DNA of 64,000 bases from Nocardioides euryhalodurans (GCF_004564375.1 NZ_CP038267.1:1428501-1492500); one strand, 5' to 3'; numbered from the stretch's first letter, positions 38,435 to 47,619 are shown. Notes: generated by a model not told the origin, from the letters alone. A program made the numbers and translations.

Positions 38435-39226
38435 ATGACGCAGCCCGACCCGCAACCCAGGAGCGACCTCGCGTTGTGGGAGGCCGCCACCACGGCGTAC
38501 CGGAAGAAGGTCGACGGGGTGGCGCCTCCACCGGGCGCCAACCAGCGCACCGAGGCGGCCCGGGCTCGGCTCGCGGTCGGGCGAGGCCCGCAGCCCGTCG
38601 TCGACCTGTTCGTCGACCCGATCTGCCCCTACACGTGGGTGGCCGCGTGCTGGTTGCGGGAGGTCGGGCGACGTCGCCCGGTCGACGTGCGTCACCACGT
38701 GATGAGCCTGCACCTGCTGAACGCCGGCGGGGTGCTCGAGAAGCGCTACGCCGCGATGGTCGGGCCTTCTCGGGTGGCGACGGCGGTGCTCCAGCGTCAC
38801 GGTGGCGATGCGATGCGCGACTGGCACGCCGAGTTCGGGCACCGGATCTTCGATCGCTGGCGCTACCCCTCCCCCAGGGAGTACCGCGCAGCCACGCGCG
38901 AGGCGCTGGTGGCCGCCGGCCTGCCGCCCGGCCTGGCGGACGCAGCGCGGTCCGACGCGTACGACGACACGCTCCGTCAGGGCACGGACGAGGCGATCCT
39001 TCCCGTGGGGCTCGACGTCGGCACCCCGGTCATCCACCTCGACGGCGTCGCCTTCTTCGGTCCGATCCTCAACTCGGTCCCCCTCGGTGACGCGGCTCTG
39101 CGCCTCTTCGACGGTGTGCGCCTCTTGGCCGCGAGTCCCGACTTCTTCGAGCTGAAGCGCACGCGCACCTCTCCTCCCGACGTCTGGTACTCGCGGGGCG
39201 GCGCCCACGAAGGTGCACTCCCGTGA
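38435..39226 (+). CDS. DsbA-family thioredoxin-fold protein, mycothiol-dependent Rv2466c-like
   Basis: The 263-residue protein has a thioredoxin-fold core with the active-site segment LFVDPICPYTWVAACWLREV near residues 59-78, HHVMSLHLLN, an inserted helical domain and the cis-proline region TPVIHLDGVAFFGP. This fits the Rv2466c-type mycothiol-dependent reductases of Actinobacteria. Unlike Rv2466c (CPWC), the second active-site cysteine is replaced (CPYT), so only a one-cysteine mechanism with mycothiol is possible. The N-terminus carries about 50 extra residues. The stop overlaps the next gene, another mycothiol-linked enzyme. Confidence 0.8.
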   Translation: MTQPDPQPRSDLALWEAATTAYRKKVDGVAPPPGANQRTEAARARLAVGRGPQPVVDLFVDPICPYTWVAACWLREVGRRRPVDVRHHVMSLHLLNAGGVLEKRYAAMVGPSRVATAVLQRHGGDAMRDWHAEFGHRIFDRWRYPSPREYRAATREALVAAGLPPGLADAARSDAYDDTLRQGTDEAILPVGLDVGTPVIHLDGVAFFGPILNSVPLGDAALRLFDGVRLLAASPDFFELKRTRTSPPDVWYSRGGAHEGALP

Positions 39227-39918
39227 CCCCGGACGCGCTCTGGTCGGCGATCGACACCCAGCGGCTGCGGGTCAGCCACCTCCTCGACGACCTGACGCCC
39301 GCACAGTGGGAGACCCCGTCGCTGTGCGACGGCTGGACCGTGAAGGACGTGGCCGCACACCTGACCCTCCAGCAGTTGACCCTGGGGCCCGCGGTGCGGG
39401 CGGGCCTGCGGCATCCCGGCAGCCTGAACCACGTCATCTGGGCCTCGGCGCACGACCGAGCCAGCCTCTCGACCGAGCGGCTGACGGCCGAGATCCGTGG
39501 CACCGTGGGCTCCCGCCGCCACAACCTCGGCGTCACCCCGCTCGAGACGCTCATCGACGTCGTCGTGCACGGCCAGGACATCGCCCTCCCCCTGGGGCGG
39601 GAGCTCGCGGTGCTCCCGTCCGCCGCGACGACGGTCGCGGACCGGGTGTGGTGGAGCCGCTCCACCCGGATGGGCCGCGTGAAGTCGAAGGTGTTCGCCC
39701 AGGTGGACCACCAGGGTCTCCGGTTCGCGGCGACGGACGCGGACTGGTCGGCCGGGGACGGGCTCGAGGTCCATGGCCCGCTGCTGTCCATCGTGCTCGT
39801 GCTCACAGGTCGCCCGGCCGGCGCGGACTCCCTGAGCGGCCCCGGCGCCTCCCGGCTGCGCGACGACCCGGCGGTGCGGGGGCCGTGGCCCCGACGCCGC
39901 GTCCGTCGGGGCACCTGA
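39223..39918 (+). CDS. Maleylpyruvate-isomerase-family mycothiol-dependent enzyme (DinB-like)
   Basis: The 231-residue protein belongs to the DinB/YfiT-like four-helix metalloenzymes of the mycothiol-dependent maleylpyruvate isomerase family. The N-terminal motif LTPAQWETPSLCDGWTVKDVAAHLT carries the first metal-ligand histidine, and VVHGQDIALPLG the later one. Members act as mycothiol S-transferases or isomerases. The GTG start overlaps the Rv2466c-like gene by four bases, so the two redox enzymes are co-made. The C-terminus is rich in Arg/Pro and low in complexity. The substrate is unknown. Confidence 0.85.
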   Translation: MTPDALWSAIDTQRLRVSHLLDDLTPAQWETPSLCDGWTVKDVAAHLTLQQLTLGPAVRAGLRHPGSLNHVIWASAHDRASLSTERLTAEIRGTVGSRRHNLGVTPLETLIDVVVHGQDIALPLGRELAVLPSAATTVADRVWWSRSTRMGRVKSKVFAQVDHQGLRFAATDADWSAGDGLEVHGPLLSIVLVLTGRPAGADSLSGPGASRLRDDPAVRGPWPRRRVRRGT

Positions 39919-39928
39919 TGGCGGCGCG

Positions 39929-39947
39929 CCCGGGAGCGAGACCCGGG
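39929..39947 (+). terminator. CCCGGG hairpin after mycothiol-linked pair
   Basis: Two CCCGGG arms (39929-39934, 39942-39947) with a seven-base loop start 11 bases after the stop. This may end the two-gene transcript. The rest of the 192-base gap holds only a possible -10 TACGAT near 40053 for the next gene. Confidence 0.45.
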
Positions 39948-40110
39948 ACAAGCCTCGGGGTGTGGGTCGCTGGCACGTCCTGGTCGTGTGGCGCGGCGGG
40001 CCGGGACCACCCGCTGTGCCGGCGCGCTCTGGCGCCCGTCGCCAGCAGTTCCTACGATGAGCTCGCCTGGGGACACACCCTCGCGGGCAGGCACCAGCCG
40101 AGGAGCACCG

Positions 40111-41682
40111 TTGCGCCGCTTTCCGAGCCGCCGGAGCTCGATCCGCACGATGTGTGCCGCGTCGGCGACCTTGCTCGCAGCGGTGCTGCTCACCGCGTGC
40201 ACGAGCGTGGACGGCACCGACCTTCCCGACGACGTCGAGCGCACGGGGTTGGCGTCCGGCGAGGAGACCGAGCTCAGCGTCCTCACGTACAACATCGAGT
40301 ACAGCGGCGACCGGTCCACGGACGCGGTGATCGAGGACGTCGACGCGGACGTCGTGGGGGTGCTCGAGTCGTACGATCGCCTCCCCGAGATCGCTGAGCA
40401 GACCGGATATCCCTACTACAACCTCGGCCTCCAGCTGCTGTCGAAGTACCCCATCCACGAACCCTCGGGCGCCGACGGCCTGTATGCGCTGATCGAGGTC
40501 GAGCCGGGCTACGTGGTCGCGATGTTCAACACCCACCTCGACTACGTGAGGTACGGACCGAGGCTCTACCTCGGCGGGATGCCGTTGGCGGACGTGCTCG
40601 CCTCCGAGGACGACGTGCGCACCCGCTCGATCGAGGTGCTGACCCCGAGCATGCAGGCCCTGCTCGAGGAGGGCTACCCGGTCTTCCTCACCGGTGACCT
40701 CAACCAACCCTCCAGCCTCGACTACACCGAGGAGACGGTCGGCATGCGCAAGGGCGTCACCGAGGCGATCCCGTGGCCGGTGAGCGAGGCGTTGCTCGAC
40801 ATCGGCATGCGCGACACCTTCCGCGAGATCCACCCCGACCCGGTCGAGAACCCCGGCCTCACCCACGGCAACCCCGACTTCAAGCAGGGCGGCTTCGGCG
40901 ACCGGATCGACTACCTGTACGCCGGAGGCCCGTCGGTCACGCGGACCAGCGAGCTCGTCGGGGAGGTCGGGGGGCCCGACGTCGACCGCGAGTACGAGCC
41001 CTGGACGTCCGACCACCGTGCCGTGCTGTCGACGTTCGAGGTGACCCCGGTCGAGCTGCGCCGGACGCTGTCCCTCGATCGCCGGCTGCTCACCGAGGGC
41101 GAGGAGCTCGGCGTGCGCCACCACGCGCCGGGGAGCGAGCAGAGCACGATCTCGATCGTCCCCGAGGGTGGGTCGCCGGACGACGCTCTCGCGTCGGAGA
41201 CCGTCACCGGCGAGTCGGGCACCACCTCGTTCGACACCGGATCCCTCGACCCGGCCGGCTACGACGTCGTCCTGGCGAGCACGGACGGGACCGAGCTCGA
41301 GCGCAACTCCTTCTGGCTGCGCTCGGAGGAGGAGGACGTGACGCTGACGACCGACAAGCCGACGTACGCGACGGGTGAGCCGATCGAGGTGACCTGGGAC
41401 GACGGGCCCGCGAACCGGTGGGACTGGATCGGGGTGTACGAGGCGGACGCGGCCGACCCCGAGCAGGACGACTACCTGCTGTGGGGCTACACAGGCGGGC
41501 ACGACGCCGGCGCACTGCCTCCGGCGACCTTCGGGGCGATGACGATGGGCCCGGACTCTCAGGGGCGTCCCTGGCCGCTCCCCCCGGGCGACTACCGGAT
41601 CCACTACCTGCTCGCCGACCAGTACGACTCCGCCGGGTACGTCGAGGTGACGGTGGAGCAGGCGGGGTTAGGGTCGGGGTGA
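40111..41682 (+). CDS. Secreted lipoprotein with endonuclease/exonuclease/phosphatase domain
   Basis: The 523-residue protein starts at TTG 40111 behind GAGGAGC. It has a lipoprotein signal (basic start RRFPSRRSSIRT, then LLAAVLLTAC, lipobox LTAC). The EEP domain follows: LSVLTYNIEY, VVGVLESYDRLPEIAEQTGY, FNTHLDYVRYGP, VFLTGDLNQPSSLD, GDRIDYLYAGG and YEPWTSDHRAVLSTFEV. These give the metal Asn/Glu and the catalytic Asp-His pair. Residues 335-515 form two beta-sandwich domains ending in YATGEPIEVTWDDGPANRWDWIGVYEAD. It probably cleaves nucleic acids or phosphoesters outside the cell, perhaps for phosphate supply. Confidence 0.88.
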   Translation: MRRFPSRRSSIRTMCAASATLLAAVLLTACTSVDGTDLPDDVERTGLASGEETELSVLTYNIEYSGDRSTDAVIEDVDADVVGVLESYDRLPEIAEQTGYPYYNLGLQLLSKYPIHEPSGADGLYALIEVEPGYVVAMFNTHLDYVRYGPRLYLGGMPLADVLASEDDVRTRSIEVLTPSMQALLEEGYPVFLTGDLNQPSSLDYTEETVGMRKGVTEAIPWPVSEALLDIGMRDTFREIHPDPVENPGLTHGNPDFKQGGFGDRIDYLYAGGPSVTRTSELVGEVGGPDVDREYEPWTSDHRAVLSTFEVTPVELRRTLSLDRRLLTEGEELGVRHHAPGSEQSTISIVPEGGSPDDALASETVTGESGTTSFDTGSLDPAGYDVVLASTDGTELERNSFWLRSEEEDVTLTTDKPTYATGEPIEVTWDDGPANRWDWIGVYEADAADPEQDDYLLWGYTGGHDAGALPPATFGAMTMGPDSQGRPWPLPPGDYRIHYLLADQYDSAGYVEVTVEQAGLGSG

Positions 41683-42119
41683 TGGATGCGTCGAGCGACT
41701 ACTGCGAGCTGTGCGACCTGCCGAGGTCCCAATGCGTTCACGGCATACCGCCGCCGTCCCCCACTGAGCCTGCCAGGACTCCACCCAGGCCGAGGAAGCG
41801 ACCCGCCGCACGAGCGCGGTCCACGACCGAGGACACGCCCGTCACCCGGCGCTGGACGCCCCCAGAGGTGTTCAAGCCGCTCATCGTCACGGTCCTCGAG
41901 GACGCCGGGGGTGAGCTGGAGGCCGCCGAGGCACTCGAGGCGCTGGAGGTCCTGGCCGGCGACCGGCTGCTCCCCGGCGACGGGGAGGAGACCCCCCAGG
42001 GCGAGCTCCGCTGGCACTACGCCGCTCGCCGTGCCCGGGCGGCGCTGGTCGACGACGGCGTGATGACGAAGAACAAGCCGGGTGTCTGGGAGCTGGTCGC
42101 CACCGCGACGGTGGAGTGA
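41682..42119 (+). CDS. Zinc-knuckle plus Mrr N-terminal-like winged-helix protein
   Basis: The 145-residue protein begins with a compact Cys/His cluster, C8-x2-C11-x6-C18-x-H20 (YCELCDLPRSQCVHG), likely a zinc site. A Pro/Arg linker leads to a winged-helix domain (FKPLIVTVLEDAGGELEAAEALEALEVL, LRWHYAARRARAALVDDGVMTKNKPGVWELV) like the N-terminal domain of Mrr restriction enzymes. No nuclease domain is present. The ATG overlaps the stop of the secreted EEP protein by one base. TAGGGT at 41669-41674 gives it its own likely leaderless promoter. The function is unknown; DNA binding is expected. Confidence 0.75.
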   Translation: MDASSDYCELCDLPRSQCVHGIPPPSPTEPARTPPRPRKRPAARARSTTEDTPVTRRWTPPEVFKPLIVTVLEDAGGELEAAEALEALEVLAGDRLLPGDGEETPQGELRWHYAARRARAALVDDGVMTKNKPGVWELVATATVE

Positions 42120-42154
42120 CCTCCACCCGGGGCACGTGAGCCCCCACGACGCAA

Positions 42155-42189
42155 GGACGCCCCGGTCCGACAGTCGGACCGAGGCGTCC
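42155..42189. terminator. Two-way terminator hairpin between convergent genes
   Basis: A 16-base-pair stem with one mismatch (42155-42170 with 42174-42189, loop CAG) lies in the 111-base gap between the winged-helix gene and the protease gene that runs toward it. No T tract is present. Confidence 0.75.
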
Positions 42190-42230
42190 TCGTCACCTCG
42201 CTGGTTCCCTGACGGGGGCCAGCCGGCGGT

Positions 42231-45119
42231 TCAGCGCCGGAACGCCTGGAACTCCGCCGCCTTCACGACTGCCGCCACCGTCGGCGCCCCGGTCGGGCAG
42301 TCGGTGTTGGTGGCCGGGTCGTTGTCCTGGTCACCCTGGAAGTCCGGCCCGCCCGTGCACTGGTTGGTGAGGACCTCCAGCCGCAGGTGCGTCGCCCTGG
42401 TCCGCGTGATCTCGAACGAGGCGTGGTTGAGGTCCGGGGCGGTCGGGCGCATGCCGTCGCCCGGGAACGCGTCCGGCCTGCTGACGAACACCCGGTCGAA
42501 GGACGCGGGGTCGGCGCAGTCGGATCCCCTCGTGGCGTCGCACGCCAGCACCGCGAACCGCCGGAGCGCGTTGAACCGGCTGCCGGACTCGTAGAAGGCG
42601 CTGACGCCCACCCGCCGGACCTGCTCCGCCCGCGATCCTGCGAGGTCCACGGTGACCCCGAGCCCCTCGACGTCGGCCCGCTCGGCGGACCAGTCGGTCG
42701 CCTCGGTGCCGTCGAGCAGCTGCTCGGTGTCCACACCGTCGCCCGTGGCGGTCGCGCCGTTGGCCGACGCCGCGAGGTTCTCCTCCACGCGCACCGGCAC
42801 GTCGCGCACCTGACCGGCGCGCACCTGGAAGGAGAACCGCTGGTGGCCGACCTCAGGGCCGACCGCGAGCGCCTGGTAGGTGCCCGGCACCATCGCCACG
42901 GTGTCGCCGAGCGAGGTGGCGGGGTCGGTGTCGGCCACGGGGCTGGACTGGTCCTCGTACTCACCGATGTAGATCCTCACCGGCGAACCGGCCGAGGGAC
43001 CGGTGGGCGTGAAGGTCACCTCGGCGTCGTCGGCGAAGGGCGAGGCGAAGCTCGGCACCGGGTTGGTGTCGTTGGGGCCCGCAGAGGACGCCCCCTCCCC
43101 CAGCCCGCGCCCGGCGAACGCGTCCCAGATGATGTCCTGGTTGGCGCCGTCGAAGCGCAGCTCGTCGGCCACCAGCATCGCGTCCCGCATGTCGACCATG
43201 GAGACCTGACCGGTCGCCGGGACGAGCCAGGCGTCGAAGACCAGCTGCATCCACCGGCGGCTGCCGGGGCACTGGTCGGCGGCGCGGTCACCGTCGAAGC
43301 ACGCCCGCAGCTGGGCCGCGTTCCCCTTGCCGTAGCGGTCGATGAAGGCCTGCCGCACGGTGAAGTTGGTCGCGGACCAGATCTCACCCTCGGAGTGGAC
43401 GCTCTGACCGACGACGTCGTAGCCGACGTTGGAGTAGTTGAGCGTGCTCCGGGACATGTCGTAGTTCCGGATGCCCTGCCGGTCGTCGCCGGTCACGTAC
43501 GCACCGGTGACGTAGGGGGTGTCGCCCTTGGGCCGCTCCCCCAGCTCGTGGAGGTACTCCATGGCGACCAGGTCGGACCAGCTCTCGCCCATGCCACCGG
43601 CCTGGTAGCCCGAGAGGCCGGCGTCCGGCCCGGCGATCATCCGGTTCGAGATCAGGTGGGTGTACTCGTGCCCGATCACGGTGCCGTCGAAGTCGCCGTC
43701 GACGCAGGGGACGTACGCGCCACCCGCGACCGGCTGCCAGAGGTACATGTTGCTCCAGGGCGCCACCCCGTCGGGGGTGGAGTACTGGTTGGCGTTGTCG
43801 CGGATGCCGAGGCGCGCACCCGACTGCGCCTTGCCGACCTCGGGGTCGTTGCCGTCCTCGCCCTGGTCGAAGTTGCTCTGCTGGGCGTTCCAGGTCTGCT
43901 CGGTGAACCCGAGCTGGTAGGAGAAGTCGTGCAGCCGGTTGTGGTGGGCGAACAGGCTGGCCGTGGCCGCGTCGACGTCGTTGCCGTCGTCCTCCGTCAG
44001 CGTTGCCGGGTCACACTGCTCCTCCTGCCAGATGTTGTCGAACGTGTAGTCGTAGGTCCGGTCCTCGCGCGGCAGTGCCGGCCGCTCGATCGCGCGCAGG
44101 TTCGGCGGGAGGTCCCACGACTTGCCCGAGGTGGCGTTGTTGCCGATCGTCGTGTCGGTGGGCTCCCCGGTCACCGGGTCGACGTCCCACGGCAGCGGCG
44201 AGGCGCCGTTGTCGACCGCGTCGTCGCAGCCGAGGGCCGCGGTCCAGCACCAGGTGTCACGCTCGGTGGTCTCGTAGTCGGCCGGCGTCGAGGGGAACAG
44301 GTCCCAGGACGGGTTGTCCTCGTCGAGGTGGTCGACCAGGCTCTCGCGCACCAGCAGCTCCCCGCTGACCGCGTCGATCAGCACGGTGTAGGCGGCACCG
44401 TGCCCGCCGTCCTCGGCCAGGACCACCTCGTACGCGCGCCGGGCGCCGTCGCTCGGCGTCGGCACGGCGACCTCGCGGACCCGGAGCACGGTCGTCTCGT
44501 CCGCCCTGAGGTCGGCGGCCTCGATCGCACGCACCTCGGCCTCGGCCTCGTCGAGGGTCGCCTCGGCCAGTGCTCCGGTGTCCCGCGACAGCGTCGACGA
44601 GGCGTGGAGCGCGGCACCGTCGCGGACGGCGACGGTCACCAGGCCGCCCTGCGTGGTGACCAGGCCGTCGACGCGCTGACGCAGCGTCACGACCGCCCCG
44701 GGACCGATCCGGGTCACGGCGAGCGTCTCCAGGTCCTCGACGTCGGCGGCGTCGAGGCCGAAGAGCGTCAGGTTGTCCCTGAGGTAGGCGCGTGCGGCCG
44801 CCTCGGGCCCGGCCGGGAGGCCGGTCGCGATCGGCGCCCGTGCGGCGCTGACGGTGGCGGGCGTACCGAAGTCGTTGAAGCTCACCTCCCCCCGCGCTCG
44901 TTGTCCGGCCGTTCGCTGGGCCGCGGTGGGGGCGAGGTCGCCGCTGCGGCGGTCGATGTCGCGATGGTCGGTCCCGTTCCCGAGCAGCCCGCCGGCGAGG
45001 TCACTCGCACGACTGGTCGGCTGGTCGGATGGGCTGGCACTTGCCACCGGGAGGACCGCGCTGCCGGCGATGGCCGCCGCGGCGAGTCCTGCGATGACAC
45101 CCGAGATGGTGCGACGCAT
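42231..45119 (-). CDS. Secreted M36 (fungalysin-type) zinc metalloprotease
   Basis: The 962-residue pre-pro-protein has a signal peptide (RRTISGVIAGLAAAAIAGSAVLPVASA), then an FTP/PepSY-like propeptide (about residues 50-280). The M36 catalytic domain has GTVIGHEYTHLISNRMI near residue 483 (HExxH) and GGMGESWSDLVAMEYLHELG near 508, the third zinc ligand. The C-terminal 300 residues are beta-rich domains, the last like a discoidin/carbohydrate-binding module. It probably degrades protein outside the cell for nutrition. A GGAGA ribosome site precedes the ATG; the open frame further upstream is not coding. Confidence 0.93.
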   Translation of the reverse strand: MRRTISGVIAGLAAAAIAGSAVLPVASASPSDQPTSRASDLAGGLLGNGTDHRDIDRRSGDLAPTAAQRTAGQRARGEVSFNDFGTPATVSAARAPIATGLPAGPEAAARAYLRDNLTLFGLDAADVEDLETLAVTRIGPGAVVTLRQRVDGLVTTQGGLVTVAVRDGAALHASSTLSRDTGALAEATLDEAEAEVRAIEAADLRADETTVLRVREVAVPTPSDGARRAYEVVLAEDGGHGAAYTVLIDAVSGELLVRESLVDHLDEDNPSWDLFPSTPADYETTERDTWCWTAALGCDDAVDNGASPLPWDVDPVTGEPTDTTIGNNATSGKSWDLPPNLRAIERPALPREDRTYDYTFDNIWQEEQCDPATLTEDDGNDVDAATASLFAHHNRLHDFSYQLGFTEQTWNAQQSNFDQGEDGNDPEVGKAQSGARLGIRDNANQYSTPDGVAPWSNMYLWQPVAGGAYVPCVDGDFDGTVIGHEYTHLISNRMIAGPDAGLSGYQAGGMGESWSDLVAMEYLHELGERPKGDTPYVTGAYVTGDDRQGIRNYDMSRSTLNYSNVGYDVVGQSVHSEGEIWSATNFTVRQAFIDRYGKGNAAQLRACFDGDRAADQCPGSRRWMQLVFDAWLVPATGQVSMVDMRDAMLVADELRFDGANQDIIWDAFAGRGLGEGASSAGPNDTNPVPSFASPFADDAEVTFTPTGPSAGSPVRIYIGEYEDQSSPVADTDPATSLGDTVAMVPGTYQALAVGPEVGHQRFSFQVRAGQVRDVPVRVEENLAASANGATATGDGVDTEQLLDGTEATDWSAERADVEGLGVTVDLAGSRAEQVRRVGVSAFYESGSRFNALRRFAVLACDATRGSDCADPASFDRVFVSRPDAFPGDGMRPTAPDLNHASFEITRTRATHLRLEVLTNQCTGGPDFQGDQDNDPATNTDCPTGAPTVAAVVKAAEFQAFRR

Positions 45120-45458
45120 GAGGGGTCTCCTTCGAAGAGCGTCTCTGTCTGCACTTGTCGGTCTCGAATCTTCCACGCGGCCCGCCATCGCGCCAGAGAG
45201 GAGACCCCACCAATTCAGGTCGACCGGCGGGCTGGCTGCGCAACCGGGGGCCGACCTCGTACACTGGCAGCTCCGGCACGTGCTGAGCGGGTGCCGAGAC
45301 CGGATTGAAGGCCCCTGTCGGGTGGCGATCGCCGCCGGTCTCGATGATCTCCCGGGGGCAGCACAGGTCTCCAGGACTGCCGGCCGCCCGACGGGCGGGC
45401 CGCTGAGGCGAGTTCGGTGTGTCCGGGGCGGACGTCGTACGAGGAAGAGAGCTGTTGG
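45120..45458. other. 339-base divergent intergenic region with inverted repeats
   Basis: This gap separates the protease and helicase genes. It holds the ribosome site of the protease, a -10-like TACACT (45260-45265) facing the helicase, and a 9-base-pair inverted repeat (CGAGACCGG 45295-45303 with CCGGTCTCG 45335-45343). A short GC hairpin near 45380-45400 (CCGCCC/GGGCGG) and a GAGGAAGAG ribosome site follow. If TACACT is used, the helicase mRNA has a leader of about 190 bases. I see no gene in it. Confidence 0.6.
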
Positions 45459-47594
45459 TTGGCCACCAAGCGTGAGAACCGGTCCGGCGGGAGTCGGCGA
45501 GGCAGGCGTGCCCCTGCCCGCAGGCAGGGCGACGGCGGCCTGATGGCCGTCCTGGCGAAGGCCGTCCGCGAGATCGACATCGCGGTCGAGCGCCGTCAGA
45601 TGACCGCACGCCACCGGGCACGGTTCCAGGCGATCGCGCTGCTCGCCCGCGCCGAGCGGGCCCGCATCCTGGCCGACGACGCGGCCACCGAGGCCCAGCG
45701 CGACAACCAGCTCCGGCGCCTCGACGGCGTGGCCACCAACCTGGCCCGTACGGCGGCCCGCGAGCCGTCCCTCTTCTCGCTGCTCCAGGAGGACGCCGAG
45801 ATCACCGAGGCGACCCGGGAGCTGCAGCGCGAGATGCAGCGCGACGCCGGCCTCGAGCCCGAGCCCGAGGAGACGGCAGCCCCCTCCGAGGAGGCCTCGC
45901 GCACCGAGCGCAGGGCGGTCCCTCAGTCGGTGGTGTCGGCCCAGCTGGCCAACCCGTTCCTGGTCCCCGACTTCAGCCAGGCGCGACCCAAGGCCAAGGG
46001 GCGGCTGGCGGGCTGGGAGCTGATCGGCCCGGTCCTCAACGCCTTCGAGCACCCCGCCCCGGGTGCCCCCGCCTGCATGGAGCTCCCCGAGCCCCGGGCG
46101 ACTGCCGTCCCCCCGGGCACCGAGCTGATGCCCCACCAGTCACGCGTGCTCTCCGCCGTCGCGGAGGGCCACCGCACCTTCCTGCTGGCCGACGAGCCCG
46201 GCCTCGGCAAGACCGCCCAGGCGCTGCTCGCCGCCCAGGTCGCCAACGCCTACCCGCTCCTCGCGGTGGTCCCCAACGTCGTCAAGACCAACTGGGCCCG
46301 CGAGGCCGAGCGGTGGACCCCCCACCGGTCGGTGTCGGTGATCCACGGCGACGGCGAGACCATCGACGGCTTCGCCGACATCGTGGTCGTCAACTACGAG
46401 GTGCTCGACCGCCACGTCGACTGGATCGGCAAGCACGGCTTCCGCGGGGTCGTGGTCGACGAGGCCCACTACATCAAGAACAAGAAGTCGCAGCGCTCCC
46501 AGCAGGTCATCGAGGTCTCCGAGCGGGTCCGCAACCGGATCGCCCGCCCGCTGCTGATGGCGCTCACCGGCACCCCGCTGATCAACGACATCGAGGACTT
46601 CCGGGCGATCTGGGAGTTCCTCGGCTGGGTCGGCGAGCGCAAGCCGGGAGACGACCTGCTGGCCGCGCTCGAGGACACCGGGATGACCCCGGCCGACCAC
46701 GCCTTCTACCCCGCCGCCCGGCAGGCCGTGGTCGACCTCGGCATCGTGCGTCGCAAGAAGGTCGACGTCGCCGCCGACATCCCCGCCCGCCGCGTGGCCG
46801 ACCTGCCGGTCGAGCTCGAGGGTGCGGTCGGCCGCTCGATCGCCGAGGCCGAGCGGCAGCTCGCGCAGCGGCTGGTGGGCCGCTATCGCGCGGCGCTCGA
46901 GCACCGCAAGGCACGCACCGGCGAGGAGGTCGACGGGATCGACCCCGAGCTCGTACGCCGGGTGGCCGAGCGTGAGGTCGCCGAGAGCAGCGACGACGAC
47001 ACCAGCGGCGACAACGTGTTCGCGATGGTGCGACGGATCGGGCAGGCCAAGACCGAGCTCGCCGCTGACTACGCCGCCCAGCTGGCGCGCAGCGCCGGCA
47101 AGGTCGTCTTCTTCGCCAAGCACAACGACGTGATGGACGGCGCCGAGCAGTTCTTCGCCCAGCGTGGGATCAAGCACACCTCCATCCGAGGCGGCCAGAC
47201 CTCGAAGGCGCGGCAGGAGGCCATCGACGCCTTCGTCAACGACCCGGACGTCCACGTGATCGTCTGCTCGCTGACCGCGGCCGGCGTGGGCATCAACCTC
47301 CAGGTCGCCTCCAACGTCGTCCTGGCCGAGCTCTCGTGGACCAACGCGGAGCAGACCCAGGCGATCGACCGGGTCCACCGCATCGGCCAGCAGATGCCGG
47401 TCACCGCCTGGCGGATCATCGCCGCGCAGACCATCGACGCGCGGATCGCCGAGCTGATCGACGCCAAGGCCGGCCTCGCCGCCCGGGCGCTCGACGGTGC
47501 CGACGAGGACGAGGCCGGCACGGTCGACGTCCAGGTCGAGGCGCTCGTGACGCTGCTGGCCGAGGCGCTGGAGTCGGAGACCGTCAGCAGCTGA
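45459..47594 (+). CDS. SNF2-family DNA translocase/helicase
   Basis: The 711-residue ATPase has an N-terminal helical part (about residues 1-200, rich in Glu/Arg, possibly coiled coil) and a two-lobe SNF2 motor. Motif I is LLADEPGLGKTAQALLAA near residue 243, motif II VVVDEAHYIKNKKSQRSQ near 333, motif III LMALTGTPLIN, motif V VCSLTAAGVGINLQVASNVV and motif VI QAIDRVHRIGQQ. All motor motifs look intact. The segment DEAHYIKN with HRIGQ resembles the SMARCAL1-like fork-remodelling group. No methylase or nuclease is adjacent, so it is not plainly part of a restriction or defence system. TTG 45459 follows GAGGAAGAG; GTG 45417 is an alternative start. Confidence 0.9.
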   Translation: MATKRENRSGGSRRGRRAPARRQGDGGLMAVLAKAVREIDIAVERRQMTARHRARFQAIALLARAERARILADDAATEAQRDNQLRRLDGVATNLARTAAREPSLFSLLQEDAEITEATRELQREMQRDAGLEPEPEETAAPSEEASRTERRAVPQSVVSAQLANPFLVPDFSQARPKAKGRLAGWELIGPVLNAFEHPAPGAPACMELPEPRATAVPPGTELMPHQSRVLSAVAEGHRTFLLADEPGLGKTAQALLAAQVANAYPLLAVVPNVVKTNWAREAERWTPHRSVSVIHGDGETIDGFADIVVVNYEVLDRHVDWIGKHGFRGVVVDEAHYIKNKKSQRSQQVIEVSERVRNRIARPLLMALTGTPLINDIEDFRAIWEFLGWVGERKPGDDLLAALEDTGMTPADHAFYPAARQAVVDLGIVRRKKVDVAADIPARRVADLPVELEGAVGRSIAEAERQLAQRLVGRYRAALEHRKARTGEEVDGIDPELVRRVAEREVAESSDDDTSGDNVFAMVRRIGQAKTELAADYAAQLARSAGKVVFFAKHNDVMDGAEQFFAQRGIKHTSIRGGQTSKARQEAIDAFVNDPDVHVIVCSLTAAGVGINLQVASNVVLAELSWTNAEQTQAIDRVHRIGQQMPVTAWRIIAAQTIDARIAELIDAKAGLAARALDGADEDEAGTVDVQVEALVTLLAEALESETVSS

Positions 47595-47619
47595 CGCCGG
47601 GCCGGCGCGTCGGGTGCGG

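Noticed and set aside
40111..42119. Secreted nuclease and Mrr-like protein as a restriction pair
   Set aside because: The first product carries a lipoprotein signal and acts outside the cell, while the second is cytoplasmic and has no nuclease domain; their junction seems fortuitous.
45120..46136. Upstream extension of the M36 protease frame
   Set aside because: The signal peptide and ribosome site place the start at 45119; the extension is antisense to the helicase gene and lacks family similarity.
45459..47594. Helicase as part of a defence or restriction system
   Set aside because: No methyltransferase, nuclease or phospholipase-type partner is on the same strand nearby; the next gene is a convergent decarboxylase.
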